Shown: positions 21,770 through 33,530, counted from the first letter of the stretch. The stretch: 64,000 bases of DNA from Hyperoodon ampullatus (GCA_949752795.1 OX457058.1:159033353-159097352), one strand, 5' to 3'. A program made the numbers and translations. Notes: generated from the letters alone by a model not told the origin.

Positions 21770-24700
21770 TTAAATTCCATATATATGTGTTAGCATACGG
21801 TATTTGTCTTTCTCTTTCTGACTTACTTCACTCTGTATGACAGACTCTAGGTCTATCCACCTCATTACAAATAGCTCAGTTTCGTTCCTTTTTATGGCTG
21901 AGTAATATTCCATTGTATATATGTGCCACATCTTCTTTATCCATTCATCCGATGATGGACACTTAGGTTGTTTCCAGCTCCGGGCTATTGTGAATAGAGC
22001 TGCAGTGAACATTTTGGTACATGTCTCTTTTTGAATTATGGTTTTCTCAGGGTATATGCCTAGTAGTGGGATTGCTGGGTCATATGGTAGTTCTATTTGT
22101 AGTTTTTTAAGGAACCTCCATACTGTTCTCCATAGTGGCTGTACCAATTCACATTCCCACCAGCAGTGCAAGAGTGTTCCCTTTTCTCCACACCCTCTCC
22201 AGCATTTATTGTTTCTAGATTTCTTGATGATGGCCATTCTGACCGGTATGAGATGATATCTCATTGTAGTTTTGATTTGCATTTCTCTAATGATTAATGA
22301 TGTTGAGCATTCTTTCATGTGTTTGTTGGCAGTCTGTATATCTTCTTTGGAGAAATGCCTATTTAAGTCTTCTGCCCATTTTTGGATTGGGTTGTTTGTT
22401 TTTTTGCTATTGAGCTGCATGAGCTGTTTATAAATTTTGGAGATTAATCCTTTGTCAGTTGCTTCATTTGCAAATATTTTCTCCCATTCTGAGGGTTGTC
22501 TTTTGGTCTTGTTTATGGTTTCCTTTGCTGTGCAAAAGCTTTGAAGTTTCATTAGGTCCCATTTGTTTATCTTTGTTTTTAGTTCCATTTCTCTAGGAGG
22601 TGGGTCCAAAAGGATCTTGCTGTGATTTATGTCATAGAGTGTTCTACCTATGTTTTCCTCTAAGAGTTTGATAGTTTCTGGCCTTACATTTAGGTCTTTA
22701 ATCCATTTTGAGCTTATTTTTGTGTGTGGTGTTAGGGAATGATCTAATCTCATACTTTTACATGTCCCTGTCCAGTTTTCCCAGCACCACTTATTGAAGA
22801 GGCTGTCCTTTCTCCACTGTACATTCCTGCCTCCTTTATCAAAGATAAGTTGGCCATATGTGTGTGGGTTTATCTCTGGGCTCTCTATTCTGATCCACTG
22901 ATCTATCTTTCTGTTTTTATGCCAGTACCACACTGTCTTAATTACTGTAGCTTTGTAGTATAGTCTGAAGTCAGGGAGCCTGATTCCTCCAGCTCCGTTT
23001 TTCGTTCTCAAGATTGCTTTGGCTATTCGGGGTCTTTTGTTTTTCCAAACAAATTTTGAAATTTTTTGTTCTAGTTCTGTGAAAAATGCCAGTGGTAGTT
23101 TGATAGGGATTGCATTGAATCTGTAGATTGCTTTGGGTAGTAGAGTCATTTTCACAATATTGATTCTTCCAATCCAGGAGCATGATATGTCTCTCCATCT
23201 ATTTGTATCCTCTTTAATTTCTTTCATCAGTGTCTTATAATTTTCTGCATACAGGTCTTTTGTCTCCTTAGGTAGGTTTATTCCTAGATATTTTATTCTT
23301 TTTGTTGCAATGGTAAATGGGAGTGTTTTCTTGATTTCATTTTCAGATTTTTCATCATTAGTGTACAGGAATGCCAGAGATTTCTGTGCATTAATTTTGT
23401 ATCCTGCTACTTTACCAAATTCATTGATTAGCTCTAGTAGTTTTTCGGTAGCATCTTTAGGATTCTCTATGTATAGTATCATGTCATCTGCAAACAGTGA
23501 CAGCTTTACTTCTTCTTTTCCAATTTGGATTCCTTTTATTTCCTTTTCTTCTCTCATTGCTGTGGCTAAAACTTCCAAAACTATGTTGAATAAGAGTGGT
23601 GAGAGTGGGCAGCCTTGTCTTGTTCCTGATCTTAGTGGAAATGGTTTCAGTTTTTCACCATTGAGGACAATGTTGGCTGTGGGTTTGTCATATATGGCCT
23701 TTATTATGTTGAGGAAAGTTCCCTCTATGCCTACTTTCTGCAGGGTTTTTATCATAAATGGGTGTTGAATTTTGTCGAAAGCTTTCTCTGCATCTATTGA
23801 GATGATCATATGGTTTTTCTCCTTCAACTTGTTAATATGGTGTATCACATTGATTGATTTGCGTATATTGAAGAATCCTTGCATTCCTGGAATAAACCCC
23901 ACTTGATCATGGTGTATGATCCTTTTAATGTGCTGTTGGATTCTGTTTGCTAGTATTTTGTTGAGGATTTTTGCATCTATGTTCATCAGTGATATTGGCC
24001 TGTAGTTTTCTTTCTTTGTGACATCCTTGCCTGGTTTTGGTATCAAGGTGATGGTGGCCTCGTAGAATGAGTTTGGGAGTCTTCCTTCCTCTGATATTGT
24101 TTGGAAGAGTTTGAGAAGGATGGGTGTTAGCTCTTCTCTAAATGTTTGATAGAATTCGCCTGTGAAGCCATCTGGTCCTGGGCTTTTGTTTGATGGAAGA
24201 TTTTTAATCACAGTTTCAATTTCAGTGCTTGTGATTGGTCTATTCATATTTTCTATTTCTTCCTGATTCAGTCTTGGCAGGTTGTGCATTTCTAAGAATT
24301 TGTCCATTTCTTCCAGGTTGTCCATTTTATTGGCATAGAGTTGCTTGTAGTAATCTCTCATGATCTTTTGTATTTCTGCAGTGTCAGTTGTTACTTCTCC
24401 TTTTTCATTTCTAATTCTATTGATTTGAGTCTTCTCCCTTCTTTTCTTGATGAGTCTGGCTAATGGTTTGTCAATTTTGTTTATCTTCTCAAAGAACCAG
24501 CTTTTAGTTTGGTTGATCTTTGCTATTGTTTCCTTCATTTCTTTTTCATTTATTTCTGATCTGATCTTTATGATTTCTTTCCTTCTGCTAACTTTGGGGG
24601 TTTTTTGTTCTTCTTTCTCTAACTGCTTTAGGTGCAGGGTCAGGTTGTTTACTCGAAATGTTTCCTGTTTCTTAAGGTGGGATTGTATTGCTATAAACTT

Positions 24701-25588
24701 CCCCCTTAGAACTGCTTTTGCTGCGTCCCATAGGTTTTGGGTCGTCGTGTCCCCATTGTCATTTGTTTCTAGGTATTTTTTAATTTCCTCTTTGATTTCT
24801 TCAGTGATCACTTCGTTATTGAGTAGTGTATTGTTTAGCCTCCATGTGTTTGTATTTTTTACAGATCTTTTCCTGTAATTGATGTCTAGTCTCATAGCAT
24901 TGTGGTCGGAAAAGATACTTGATACAATTTCAATTTTCTTGAATTTACCAGGGCTTGATTTGTGACCCAAGATATGATCTATCCTGGAGAATGTTCCATG
25001 AGCACTTGAGAAAAATGTGTATTCTGTTGTTTTTGGATGGAATGTCCTATAAATATCAACTAAGTCCACCTTGTTTAATGTATCATTTAAAGCTTGTGTT
25101 TCCTTATTTATTTTCATTTTGGATGATCTGTCCATTGGTGAAAGTGGGGTGTTAAAGTCCCCTACTATGATTGTGTTACTGTCGATTTCCCCTTTTATGG
25201 CTGTTAGTATTTGCCTTATGTATTGAGGTGCTCCTATGTTGGGTGCATAAATATTTACAATTGTTATATCTTCTTCTTGGATCGATCCCTTTATCGTTAT
25301 GTAGTGTCCTTCTTTGTCTCTTCTAATAGTCTTTATTTTAAAGTCAATTTTGTCTGATATAAGAATTGCTACTCCAGCTTTCTTTTGATTTCCATTTGCA
25401 TGGAATATCTTTTTCCATCCCCTTACTTTCAATCTGTGTGTGTCTCTAGGTCTGAAGTGGGTCTCTTGTAGACAGCATATATATGGGTCTTGTTTTTGTA
25501 TCCATTCAGCCACTCTGTGTCTTTTGGTGGGAGCATTTAGTCCATTTACATTTAAGGTAATTATTGATATGTATGTTTCTATTCGCAT
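21770..25588 (-). CDS. L1 ORF2 protein: endonuclease-reverse transcriptase, intact
   Basis: 1272 aa, against about 1275 for human ORF2p. The N-terminal apurinic-like endonuclease (about residues 1-238) keeps its expected residues: N13 in TLNVNGLN, E42 in LQETHF, D and N of GDFNTPL near 144-146, and D/H of SDHNAM near 228. The reverse transcriptase (about 450-780) has the palm motifs, including [15 protein letters not shown] and the catalytic FADD near residue 700. The C-terminal cysteine-rich segment [18 protein letters not shown] fits CX3CX7HX4C. ORF2p nicks target DNA and primes reverse transcription of L1 (and SINE) RNA in the nucleus. The ATG at 25588 lies 58 bp after the ORF1 stop, as expected for unconventional re-initiation on a bicistronic RNA. 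No frameshift or missing key residue was seen. Confidence 0.97.
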   Translation of the reverse strand: MRIETYISIITLNVNGLNAPTKRHRVAEWIQKQDPYICCLQETHFRPRDTHRLKVRGWKKIFHANGNQKKAGVAILISDKIDFKIKTIRRDKEGHYITIKGSIQEEDITIVNIYAPNIGAPQYIRQILTAIKGEIDSNTIIVGDFNTPLSPMDRSSKMKINKETQALNDTLNKVDLVDIYRTFHPKTTEYTFFSSAHGTFSRIDHILGHKSSPGKFKKIEIVSSIFSDHNAMRLDINYRKRSVKNTNTWRLNNTLLNNEVITEEIKEEIKKYLETNDNGDTTTQNLWDAAKAVLRGKFIAIQSHLKKQETFRVNNLTLHLKQLEKEEQKTPKVSRRKEIIKIRSEINEKEMKETIAKINQTKSWFFEKINKIDKPLARLIKKRREKTQINRIRNEKGEVTTDTAEIQKIMRDYYKQLYANKMDNLEEMDKFLEMHNLPRLNQEEIENMNRPITSTEIETVIKNLPSNKSPGPDGFTGEFYQTFREELTPILLKLFQTISEEGRLPNSFYEATITLIPKPGKDVTKKENYRPISLMNIDAKILNKILANRIQQHIKRIIHHDQVGFIPGMQGFFNIRKSINVIHHINKLKEKNHMIISIDAEKAFDKIQHPFMIKTLQKVGIEGTFLNIIKAIYDKPTANIVLNGEKLKPFPLRSGTRQGCPLSPLLFNIVLEVLATAMREEKEIKGIQIGKEEVKLSLFADDMILYIENPKDATEKLLELINEFGKVAGYKINAQKSLAFLYTNDEKSENEIKKTLPFTIATKRIKYLGINLPKETKDLYAENYKTLMKEIKEDTNRWRDISCSWIGRINIVKMTLLPKAIYRFNAIPIKLPLAFFTELEQKISKFVWKNKRPRIAKAILRTKNGAGGIRLPDFRLYYKATVIKTVWYWHKNRKIDQWIRIESPEINPHTYGQLIFDKGGRNVQWRKDSLFNKWCWENWTGTCKSMRLDHSLTPHTKISSKWIKDLNVRPETIKLLEENIGRTLYDINHSKILLDPPPREMELKTKINKWDLMKLQSFCTAKETINKTKRQPSEWEKIFANEATDKGLISKIYKQLMQLNSKKTNNPIQKWAEDLNRHFSKEDIQTANKHMKECSTSLIIREMQIKTTMRYHLIPVRMAIIKKSRNNKCWRGCGEKGTLLHCWWECELVQPLWRTVWRFLKKLQIELPYDPAIPLLGIYPEKTIIQKETCTKMFTAALFTIARSWKQPKCPSSDEWIKKMWHIYTMEYYSAIKRNETELFVMRWIDLESVIQSEVSQKEKDKYRMLTHIYGI

Positions 25589-25646
25589 TTCCTTAATTGT
25601 TTTGGGTTCGTTATTGTAGGTATATTCCTTCTGTTGTGTTTCTTGC

Positions 25647-26540
25647 CTAGAGAAGTTCCTTTAGCATTTGTTGTAAAGCTGGTTTGGTGGTGCTGAACTC
25701 TCTCAGCTTTTGCTTCTCTGTAAACGTTTTAATTTCTCCATCAAATCTGAATGAGATCCTTGCTGGGTAGAGTAATCTTGGTTGCAGGTTTCTCTCCTTC
25801 ATCACTTTAATTATGTCCTGCCACTCCCTTCTGGCTTGTAGAGTTTCTGCTGAGAGATCAGCTGTTAACCTGATGGGGATTCCCTTGTGTGTTATTTGTT
25901 GTTTTTCCCTTGCTGCTTTTAATATGATTTCTTTGTGTTTAATTTTTGACAGTTTGATTAATATGTGTCTTGGCGTATTTCTCCTTGGATTTATTCTGTA
26001 TGGGACTCTCTGGGCCTCCTGGACTTGATTAACTATTTCCTTTCCCATATTAGGGAAGTTTTCAACTATAATCTCTTCAAATATTTTCTCAGTCCCTTTC
26101 TTTTTCTCTTCTTCTTCTGGAACCCCTATAATTCGAATGTTGGTGCGTTTAATGTTGTCCCAGAGGTCTCTGAGACTGTCCTCTATTCTTTTCATTCTTT
26201 TTTCTTTATTTTGCTCTGCATCAGTTATTTCCACTATTTTATCTTCCACCTCACTTATCCGTTCTTCTGCCTCAGTTATTCTGCTATTGATCCCATCTAG
26301 AGTATTTTTCATTTCATTTATTGTGTTTTTAATTGATGCTTGATTCATCTTTAGTTCTTCTAGGTCCTTGTTAACTGTTTCTTGCATTTTGTCTATCCTA
26401 TTTCCAAGATTTTGGATCATCTTTACTATCATTATTCTGAATTCTTTTTCAGGTAGACTGCCTATTACCTCTTCATTTGTTAGGTCTGGTAGGTTTTTAT
26501 CTTGCTCCTTCACCTGCTGTGTGTTTTTCTGCTTTCTCAT
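25647..26540 (-). CDS. L1 ORF1 protein: trimeric RNA-binding chaperone, intact
   Basis: 297 aa; human ORF1p is 338 aa, and the difference lies mainly in the N-terminal part. A short basic head is followed by a heptad-rich coiled coil (about residues 35-125), an RRM-like domain beginning near [12 protein letters not shown] (133-144), and a C-terminal domain (about 206-290) that keeps the basic [12 protein letters not shown] stretch and the [11 protein letters not shown] segment. The protein coats L1 RNA in cytoplasmic ribonucleoprotein particles and is required in cis with ORF2p. The start ATG has A at -3 (AGCAAAATGA). No in-frame stop or frameshift. The start is the first ATG of the frame. 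Confidence 0.95.
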   Translation of the reverse strand: MRKQKNTQQVKEQDKNLPDLTNEEVIGSLPEKEFRIMIVKMIQNLGNRIDKMQETVNKDLEELKMNQASIKNTINEMKNTLDGINSRITEAEERISEVEDKIVEITDAEQNKEKRMKRIEDSLRDLWDNIKRTNIRIIGVPEEEEKKKGTEKIFEEIIVENFPNMGKEIVNQVQEAQRVPYRINPRRNTPRHILIKLSKIKHKEIILKAAREKQQITHKGIPIRLTADLSAETLQARREWQDIIKVMKERNLQPRLLYPARISFRFDGEIKTFTEKQKLREFSTTKPALQQMLKELL

Positions 26541-27049
26541 TTTGCTTATGTTACTGTGTTTGGGGTCTCCTTTTTGCAGGCTGTAGGTTCGTAGTTCCCG
26601 TTGTTTTTGGTATCTGTCCCCCGTGGCTAAGGTTGTTTCAGTAGGTTGTGTAGGCTTCCTGGTGGGGGGGACTAATGCCTGTGTTCTGGTGGTTGAGGCT
26701 CGATCTTGTCTTTCTGGTGGACAGGTCCACGTCTGGTGGTGTGTTTTGGGGTGCCTGTGGCCTTATTATGTTTTTAGGTAGCCTCTCTGCTAATGGGTGG
26801 GGTTGTGTTCCTGCCTTGCTAGTTGCTTGGCATAGGGTGACCAGCAGTGTAGCTTGCTGGTCGTTGACTGAAGCTGGGTGCTGGTGTTGAGATGGAGATC
26901 CCTGGGAGATTTTCGCTACTTGATATTATGTGGAGCTGGGAGGTCTCTTGTGGACCCGTGTCCTGAGGTTGGCTCTCCCACTTCAGAGGCACAGCACTGA
27001 CTCCTGGCTGCAGCACCAAGAGCCTTTCATCCACCCGGCTCAGAATAAC

Positions 27050-27425
27050 AGTGAGAAAAAGTAGAAAGAAAGAATTAGTAGAAGAAAGAAAGAGAGAGGG
27101 AAAGAAAGGAAGAAGGGAAGAAAGGAAGGAAGAAAGAAAGAAAGGAGGGAGGGAGGGAGGAAGGATGGAAAGAAAGAAGGAAAGAAAGGAGGGAGGGAGG
27201 GAGGAATGAAAGCAAAAGGAAGAGTGAATGGAAGAAGGGAGGGAGGGAGGAAGGAAAGAAAGAAAGAAAGACAGGAGGGAGGGAGGGAGGAAGGAAAGAA
27301 AAAGAAAGTGGAAAGAAGAAGGGTGGGAGGGAGGGAGGGAGGAAAGAAAAAGAAAGAAGGAAAGGAGGAGCGGAGGGAGGGAGGGAGGAAGGGAAGGTAG
27401 GAAAAAAAGAAAGAGCAGGTAAAGT
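27050..27425. repeat. Polypurine (GA-rich) tract with G-quadruplex-like blocks, inside the L1 5'UTR
   Basis: Nearly uninterrupted A and G on the plus strand (pyrimidines on the L1 sense strand), built of GAAA, GAAG and GGGA units. At least six blocks of the type GGGAGGGAGGGAGG occur near 27144-27160, 27188-27204, 27237-27250, 27274-27290, 27321-27342 and 27372-27388. Open frames across it are low complexity and not genes. Confidence 0.95.
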
Positions 27426-27605
27426 AAAATAGAATAAAGTATGAAATATAGTAGCGTTATTAAAATTAAAAAGTAATTATTGAAAAAAAAAACACGGACC
27501 GATAGAACCCTGGGACATATGGTGGAAGCAAAGCTATACAGAGAGAATCTTACACAGAAGATTACACATACACATTCACAAAAAGAGAGCAGGGGGAAAA
27601 ATCAA

Positions 27606-27797
27606 AAATCTTGCTCTCCAAGTCCACCTCCTCGATTTGGGATAATTCGTTGTAAAAAGAGGAAAAGGGCGAGAAGTCTGAAATCTTGCTAAGTCCACCT
27701 CCTTAATTTGGGATAATTCGTTGTAAAAAGGGGGGAAAGTCTTAAATCTTGTCCTCAAAGTCCACTTCCTCAATTTGGGATGATTCGCTGTCCATTC
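27606..27797 (-). repeat. Three tandem units in the young L1 5'UTR
   Basis: Units begin at 27606, 27681 and 27744 (plus strand) with AAATCTTG and share AAGTCCACCTCCT, ATTTGGGATAATTCGTTGT and a purine-rich spacer. Lengths are 75, 63 and about 54 bp, the last lacking the spacer. They lie between the CpG-rich region and the polypurine tract. Confidence 0.9.
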
Positions 27798-28655
27798 ATA
27801 CACTCCACAGACGCAGGGCACATCAAATGGACCGTGGAGCTTTAATCCACTGCCTCCGAGGCTGCACAGAGAGATTTCCCTGTCTCTGCTCTCACAACTC
27901 CCGGGTCTCAGCCTTGGACCTGGCCCCGCCTCTGCGCGTAGGTCGCCGGAGGGCGTCCGTTCTTCGCTCAGAGAGGACGGGTTTAAAGGAGCCGCTGATT
28001 CGGGGGCTCTGGCTCACTCAGGCAGAGGGGAGGGAGGGGAATGCCCTCTCCTCGCGCACCAGGCAACAAAAGGGAAAAAAGTCTCTTGCCTCTCCGGTAG
28101 CTCCAGACCCTTTCCCCGGACTCCCTCCGGGCTAGCACTAACCCCTTCAGGCTCTCTTCCTGCCGCCAGCCCCAGTCCTCTCCCTGCGCTCCGACTGAAA
28201 GCCGATACCCGAGCCTCAGCTCCCAGCCCCGCCCGCCCCGGTGGCCGAGCAGACAAGCCTCTCGGGCTGGTGTGTGCCTGAGGGCACCGATCCTCTGTGC
28301 CAAAATCTCTTCGCTTTGCCCTCCGCACCCCTGTTGCTGTGCTCTCCTCCGCTACTCCGAAGCTTTCCCCCTCCGCCACCTGCAGTCTCCGCCCTCGAAG
28401 GGGCTTGTAGTGTGTAGAAACCTTCCCTCCTTCACGGCTCCCTCCCACTGGTGCAGGTCCCGTCCATATCCTATTGTCTCTGTTTATTCTTTTTTTCTTT
28501 TGACCTACCCAGGTATGTGGGGAGTTTCTTGCCTTTTGGGGGGTCTGAGGTCTTCTGTCAGCGTTCAGTAGGTGTTCTGTTGGAGTTGTTCCACGTGTAG
28601 ATGAATTTCTGATGTACCTGTGGGGAGGAAGGTGATCTCCGCGTCTTACTCTTCC

Positions 28656-28663
28656 GCCATCTT
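28656..28663 (-). promoter_or_regulatory. YY1-like site at the L1 start
   Basis: AAGATGGC on the minus strand lies within 20 bp of the element's 5' end, the same place and sequence as the YY1 site that positions transcription start in human L1. Its function here is inferred. Confidence 0.7.
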
Positions 28664-28682
28664 CCTCCGGCCCCCCTCCTTG

Positions 28683-31600
28683 TTGTTTTGATTTGCATTT
28701 TTCTGATGATTAGTAACGTTGAGCATCTTTTCATGTGCCTGTTGGCCATCTGTATGTCTTCTTTGGAAAAATATCTATTCAGGTCTTCTGCCCATTTTTT
28801 GGTTGGGTTGTTTGTTTTTTTGACTTGAGTTTATATATTTTGGGTATTAGCCCCTAATTTGTCACATCATTTGCAAATATTTTCTCCCATCCCATAAGTT
28901 GTCTTTTCATTTTGTCAATGGTTTCCTTTGCTGTGCAAAAGCTTTTAAGTTTAATTAGGTCTCATTTGTTTATTTTTGCTTTTGTTTCCTTTGCCTTAGG
29001 AGACAAATCCAAAAAAATATTGCTACAATTTATGTCAAAGAGTGTTCTGCCTAATTTTTTTCTAGGTGTGTTATGGTTTCTGGTCTTATATTTAGGACTT
29101 TAATCTATTTTGAATTTATTTCTGTATGTGGTGTCAGAAAATGTTCTAATTTCATTCTTTTACATGAGGCTGTCCAGTTTTCCCAGCACCATTTATTGAA
29201 GAGACTGTCTTTTCTCCATTGTATATTCTTGCCTCTTTTTTTCATAGATTAATTGATTATGAGCACGTGGTTTTATTTCTGGGCTCTCTATTCTGATCTC
29301 TTGATTTATGTGTCTGTTTTTGTGCCAGTACCATACTTTTTGATTACTGTAGCATTGTAGCATAGTCTGAAGTTAGGGAGCATGATTTCTCCAGCTTTGT
29401 TCTTTCTTGAGTTTGTTTTGGCTATTTAGGGTCATTTGTGTTTCCATACAAATTTTGAAATTATTTATTCTAGTTCTGTGAAAAATGCTGTTGCTAATTT
29501 GATAGGGCTTGCATCAAATCTGTAAATTGCCTTGGGTACTATGGTCATTTTAACAATATTAATTCTTCCAGTCCATGAGCCCAGTATATCTTTTCATCTG
29601 TTTGTGTTCTTTTCAATTTCTTTCATCAGTATCTTATAGTTTTCCGAGTAGAGGTATTTTACCTCTTTAAATAAGTTTATTCCTATGTATTTTATTCTTT
29701 TTGATGCAGTTATAAGTGGGATTGTTTCCTTAATTTTCTTTCTGATAGTTCATTGTTAATGTACAGAAATGGAACAGAGTTCTGTATATTATTTTGTGTC
29801 CCACAACTTAACTGAATTCATTAATGAGTTCTAGTAATTTTTTTGTGGTGTCTTTAGGATTTTCTATGTATAGTATCATGTCATCTACAAACAGTAGCTT
29901 TTTTACTTCCTTTACAATTTGAATTACTTTTATTTCTTTTTCTTGTCTGATTGCCGTGGCTAGGACTTATTCCATACTATATTGAATAAAAGTGGCGAGA
30001 ATGGACATTCATGTCTTATTCATGATCTTAGAGGAACTGTCTACAGCATTTCACTGTTGAGTTTGATGTTAGTTGTGAGCTTATATATGGCCTTTATTAC
30101 ACTGAGGTATATTCCCTCTTTACCCACTTTCTAGAGAGTTTTCCTCATAAATGGATGTTGAATTTGGCAAAAGCTTTTACTGCATCTATTGAGATGATCA
30201 TGTGGTTTTTATTACTCAATTTGTTAATGTGGTGTACCACATTGATTGATTTGCAGATATTGAACCATCCTTCATCCCTGGGATAAATCCCACTTGATCA
30301 TGGTGTTTGATCCTTTTAATGTACTGTTGGATTCAGTTTGCTAATATTTTGTTGATGATTTTCTCATCTGTGTTCATCAGTGATATTGGCCTGAAGTTTT
30401 CCTTTTTTGTTATATGTTTGTCTGGTTTTGGTATCAGGGTGATGGTGGCCTCATAAAATGAGTTCAGAAGTATTCCTTCCTCTGCAATTTTTTGGAATAG
30501 TTTCAGAAGGCTACATGTTAAGTCTTCTCTAAATGTTTGGTAGAATTCATCTGTGAAGGCACCAGGTCCAGGACTTCTCTTTGTTGGAAGTTTTTTTGTT
30601 TTTTGTTTTTTTAATTACTGATTCAATTTCATTAGTGGTAATTGGTGTATTTATATTTTCTATTTCTTCCTGATTCAGTCTTGGGATATTGTACATTTCT
30701 GAGAATTTGTCTGTTTCCTATGTGTTGTCCATTTTATTGGTATATAGTTGTTCATAGTAGACTCTTATGATCCTTTGTATTTGTGTGGTGTTGGTTATAA
30801 CTTCTTTTTTTTTTCATTTCTGACTTTATTGATTTGAGCCTGCTCCCTGCCCCCCTTATTTTTCCTTGGTGAATCTAGCTAAAGTTTTGTCAATTTTGTT
30901 TATCTTTTCAAAGAACCAGCTTTTAGTTTTATGGATCTTTTCTATTGTTTTTTCAGTCTCTATTTCATTTATTTCTACTCTGATCTTTATGATTTCTTTC
31001 CTTCTACTAACTTTGGGTTTTGTTTGTTCTTCTTTCTTTAGTTGCTTTAGGTGTAACTTTAGGTTGTTTATCTGAGATTTTTTTTGTTCCCTGAGGTGAC
31101 AGGTATTGCTATAAATTTCCCCGTTAGAAATGCTTTTGCTGTGTCCCATAGATTTTTACGTTGGTGTGTTTCCATTTTCATTTGTCTCCAGGTAATTTTT
31201 TGATTTCCTGTTTGATTTCTTCAATGATCCATTGGTTGTTTAGTGGTGTATTGTTTAGCCTCTATGTGTTTGTGTGTTTTGCATTTTAGCTTGTAGCTGA
31301 TTTCTAGTCTCAAAATATTATGAGTGGAAAAGATTCTTGATATGATTTCAATTTTCTTAAATTTTATGAGCCTTGTCTAGTGACCTAGGATGTGGAGAGT
31401 GTTCCACACTTGAGTGCACTTGAGAAGAATGTGTATACCGTAGCTTTTGCATGGAATGTTCTATATGTATTTAATAAGTGCATCTGATCTAGTGTGTCAT
31501 TTAAGGCCATACAGATTCTGACTGGATCATCTGTTCATTGATGTAAATGGGGTGTTAAGGTCCCCTACTATTATTGTGTTACTGTTAATTTCCCCCTTCA

Positions 31601-32005
31601 TGTATGTTAATATTTGCTTATATTAATATGATGTTAATAATATGTATTTAGGTGGTCCTATGTTGTGTATATATATATTTTAAATTGTTATATCTTCTTG
31701 GATTGATCCCTTGATTATTATGTAATGTCCTTCTTTGTCTCTTGTAACAGTCTGTTTTAAAATCTATTTTGTCTGATATAAATATTGCTATCCTGGTTTT
31801 CTTTTGATTTCCATTTGCATGGTATTCCTTTTTCCATCCCCTCAGTTTCAGTCTGTGGGCCTTTAAATCTGAAGTGAGCCTCTTTCAGGCAGCATATATA
31901 CGGATCTTATTTTTGTATCCATTCAGCCACTCTATGTTTTTTGATTAGAGCATTTAATTCATTTACATTTAAAGTAATTATTGATATGGATGTACTTATT
32001 GCCAT
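28683..32005 (-). pseudogene. Old L1 ORF2, heavily decayed (continues at 20930-21425)
   Basis: Only short fragments are open. One at 30856-31149 reads LTEK-type linker sequence with [17 protein letters not shown] and [17 protein letters not shown], matching the segment between endonuclease and reverse transcriptase of the intact copy. No endonuclease or FADD motif survives in frame. The young L1 inserted in its 3' third. Confidence 0.85.
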
Positions 32006-32310
32006 TTAAAAAACTGTTTGGTGGTTGTTTTTGTAGTTCTTTTTGTTCCTTTCTTCTTCCATTGTTCTCTTCCTTTGTGATTTGGTAACTGTCTTTAATG
32101 TTATGTTTGGAGCCCTTTCTCTTTTTAATGTGTGTAGCTATTATAGAGTTTTGTTTTGTGGTTACCATGAGGTTTGTATATAGCAATCTATATACATATA
32201 CATGATTATTTTAAGTTACTGATTACTTAATTTCAAACGCATTTTGAGAACCCTGCATTTTTACTCCCCTCCCCTCATAATGACTGCTTTTGACATCATA
32301 TTTTACATCT

Positions 32311-32356
<46 letters not shown>

Positions 32357-32522
32357 CCATTAACTGCTTTTTGGGTATAGATGATTTTACTACTTTTGTC
32401 TTTTATCTTTCCTACTAGCTTTGTATGTGGTTGATTCACTACCTTTACTGTATATTTGTCTTTACCTATGAGATTTTTCCTTTCATAATTTTCATTTCTA
32501 GTTGTGGCCTTTTCTTTTTTGC
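32006..32522 (-). other. Long inter-ORF region of the old L1
   Basis: 517 bp separate the relic ORF2 start from the relic ORF1 stop, against 57-58 bp in the two younger copies. It contains a TG microsatellite (32317-32346). Confidence 0.7.
32317..32346. repeat. (TG)n microsatellite
   Basis: About 14 TG units followed by TATGTATGTATG, inside the old L1. Confidence 0.95.
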
Positions 32523-33530
32523 TTAGAGAACTCCTTTTTACATTTCTTGTTAACCTGGTTTGGTGGTGCCAAACTCTTTTAGCTTTTGCTTGAATGTAAA
32601 ACTTGATCTTGCCATCAAAACTGAATGAGAGCCTTGTCAAGTAGAGTATTCTTAGTTGTAGGTTTTTCTCTTTCATCACTTTAAATATATTGTGTTGCTC
32701 CTTCCTGGCCTGCAGAGTTTCTGCTGAAAAATCAGATAATAGCCTTTTGGGAGTTCCCTTGTATGTAACTTGTTTTCCCTTGCTGCTTTTAATATTCTCT
32801 CTTTATCCTTAATTTTTGCCATTTTTAATTACAGTGTGTCTTGGTGTGGCCCTCTTTGAGTTCTTCTATTTTTTTCTTTTTTTGGCTGCCCTGTGTGGCA
32901 TGCGGGATCTTAGTTTCCCAACCAGGTATCGAACCCGTGCCCCCTGCAGTGGAAGCATGGAGTCCTAACCACTGGACCGCCATCATCTTGTTTGGCACTC
33001 TGTGCTTCCTGAACTTGGATGTCTGTTTCCTTTCCCAGGTTAGAGAAGTTTTCAGCTATTATGTCTTCAAATATGTTCTCTGTCTCTTTTTCTCTGTCTT
33101 CTCCTTCTGGGACCCCTATATAATGCAACCATTAGTATGATTGATTTTGTCCTAGATGTCTCTTAAACTATGCTCATTTCTTTTCTTTCTTTTTTCTGTT
33201 CATCTACAGTGATTTACACTACTCTGTCTTCCACCTTGTTGGTCTGTTCCTCTATATCATTTAGACCATTATTGATCCCTTCTAGTGTACTTTTCATTTC
33301 TGTTACTATATTCTTTATGTCTGTTTGGTTGTTCTTTATATTTTCTAACTTGTTGTAAAAACTTCTAACTGTTCATCCATTCTTCTCCCAGGTTCTTTGA
33401 TAATCTTTAAATTCTTTACCTTGAACTTTTTCACAGGTAGATTACCTATCTCTAGTTCACTTAGTTCCTTTTTTGGGGTTTTATTGTATTCCTTCATTTG
33501 GACATTTTCCTCTGCTGACGTTTTTCCTAA
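32523..33530 (-). pseudogene. Old L1 ORF1, decayed and interrupted by a SINE
   Basis: Minus-strand DNA aligns by eye with ORF1 of the intact copy, for example an RRM-start-like IGVPEGEDREKETENIFE stretch read from 33128, but frames are broken and a SINE occupies 32869-32985. The start is placed only approximately. Confidence 0.75.
32869..32985 (-). mobile_element. tRNA-derived SINE (CHR-related, short) within old L1 ORF1
   Basis: Reading on the minus strand: the tRNA-like head GGCGGTCCAGTGGTTAGGAC, then a B-box-like GGGTTCGATACC, then GATCCCGCATGCCACACAGG and a short A-rich tail. It differs from the 200-bp CHR copies elsewhere in the window. It shows that the old L1 was colonised after insertion. 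The flanking duplication is not clear. Confidence 0.85.

Larger units (their letters stand above)
21426..28675 (-). mobile_element. Full-length young L1 with both ORFs intact
   Basis: The 7.25-kb minus-strand element runs from a 5' start at about 28675 (GGGGGGCCGGAGGAAGATGG on the minus strand) through a 2.1-kb 5'UTR, ORF1 (26540-25647), a 58-bp gap, ORF2 (25588-21770), a 3'UTR and a tail with AATAAA running straight into about 19 A residues. It is flanked by CTCCTTG duplications and sits inside the ORF2 of an older L1 of the same orientation. Completeness, open frames, clean tail and perfect (though short) duplication all indicate a recent insertion. It could still be fixed in the species and silent; competence is an inference from structure only. 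Confidence 0.95.
26541..28675 (-). promoter_or_regulatory. Young L1 5'UTR and internal promoter (2.1 kb)
   Basis: In L1 the 5'UTR acts as an internal RNA polymerase II promoter. Here the 5'-most 800 bp (27,840-28,660) is rich in C+G with many CpG dinucleotides, unlike the rest of the window, so it is a likely methylation target. It holds a YY1-like box at the extreme start, three tandem ~50-75-bp units at 27606-27797 and a polypurine tract (plus strand) at 27050-27425. At 2.1 kb it is longer than the ~900 bp human L1 5'UTR. Confidence 0.85.

Noticed and set aside
21586..26586. Many plus-strand frames of 60-150 codons, rich in F, S and L
   Set aside because: Mirror frames of intact L1 ORF2 and ORF1 on the opposite strand.
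27206..27422. Highly charged open frames
   Set aside because: Translation of the polypurine tract; low complexity only.
27606..27797. Possible CRISPR-like array
   Set aside because: Only three units of unequal length with no conserved spacer structure, within an L1 5'UTR in a mammalian genome.
27749..28135. 128-codon plus-strand frame
   Set aside because: Antisense to the CpG-rich L1 5'UTR; GC-rich DNA has few stops. Not supported as an antisense gene.
28558..28749. Minus-strand frame fusing old L1 ORF2 into the young L1 5' end
   Set aside because: Accident of the insertion junction; it crosses the target-site duplication and has no start context.
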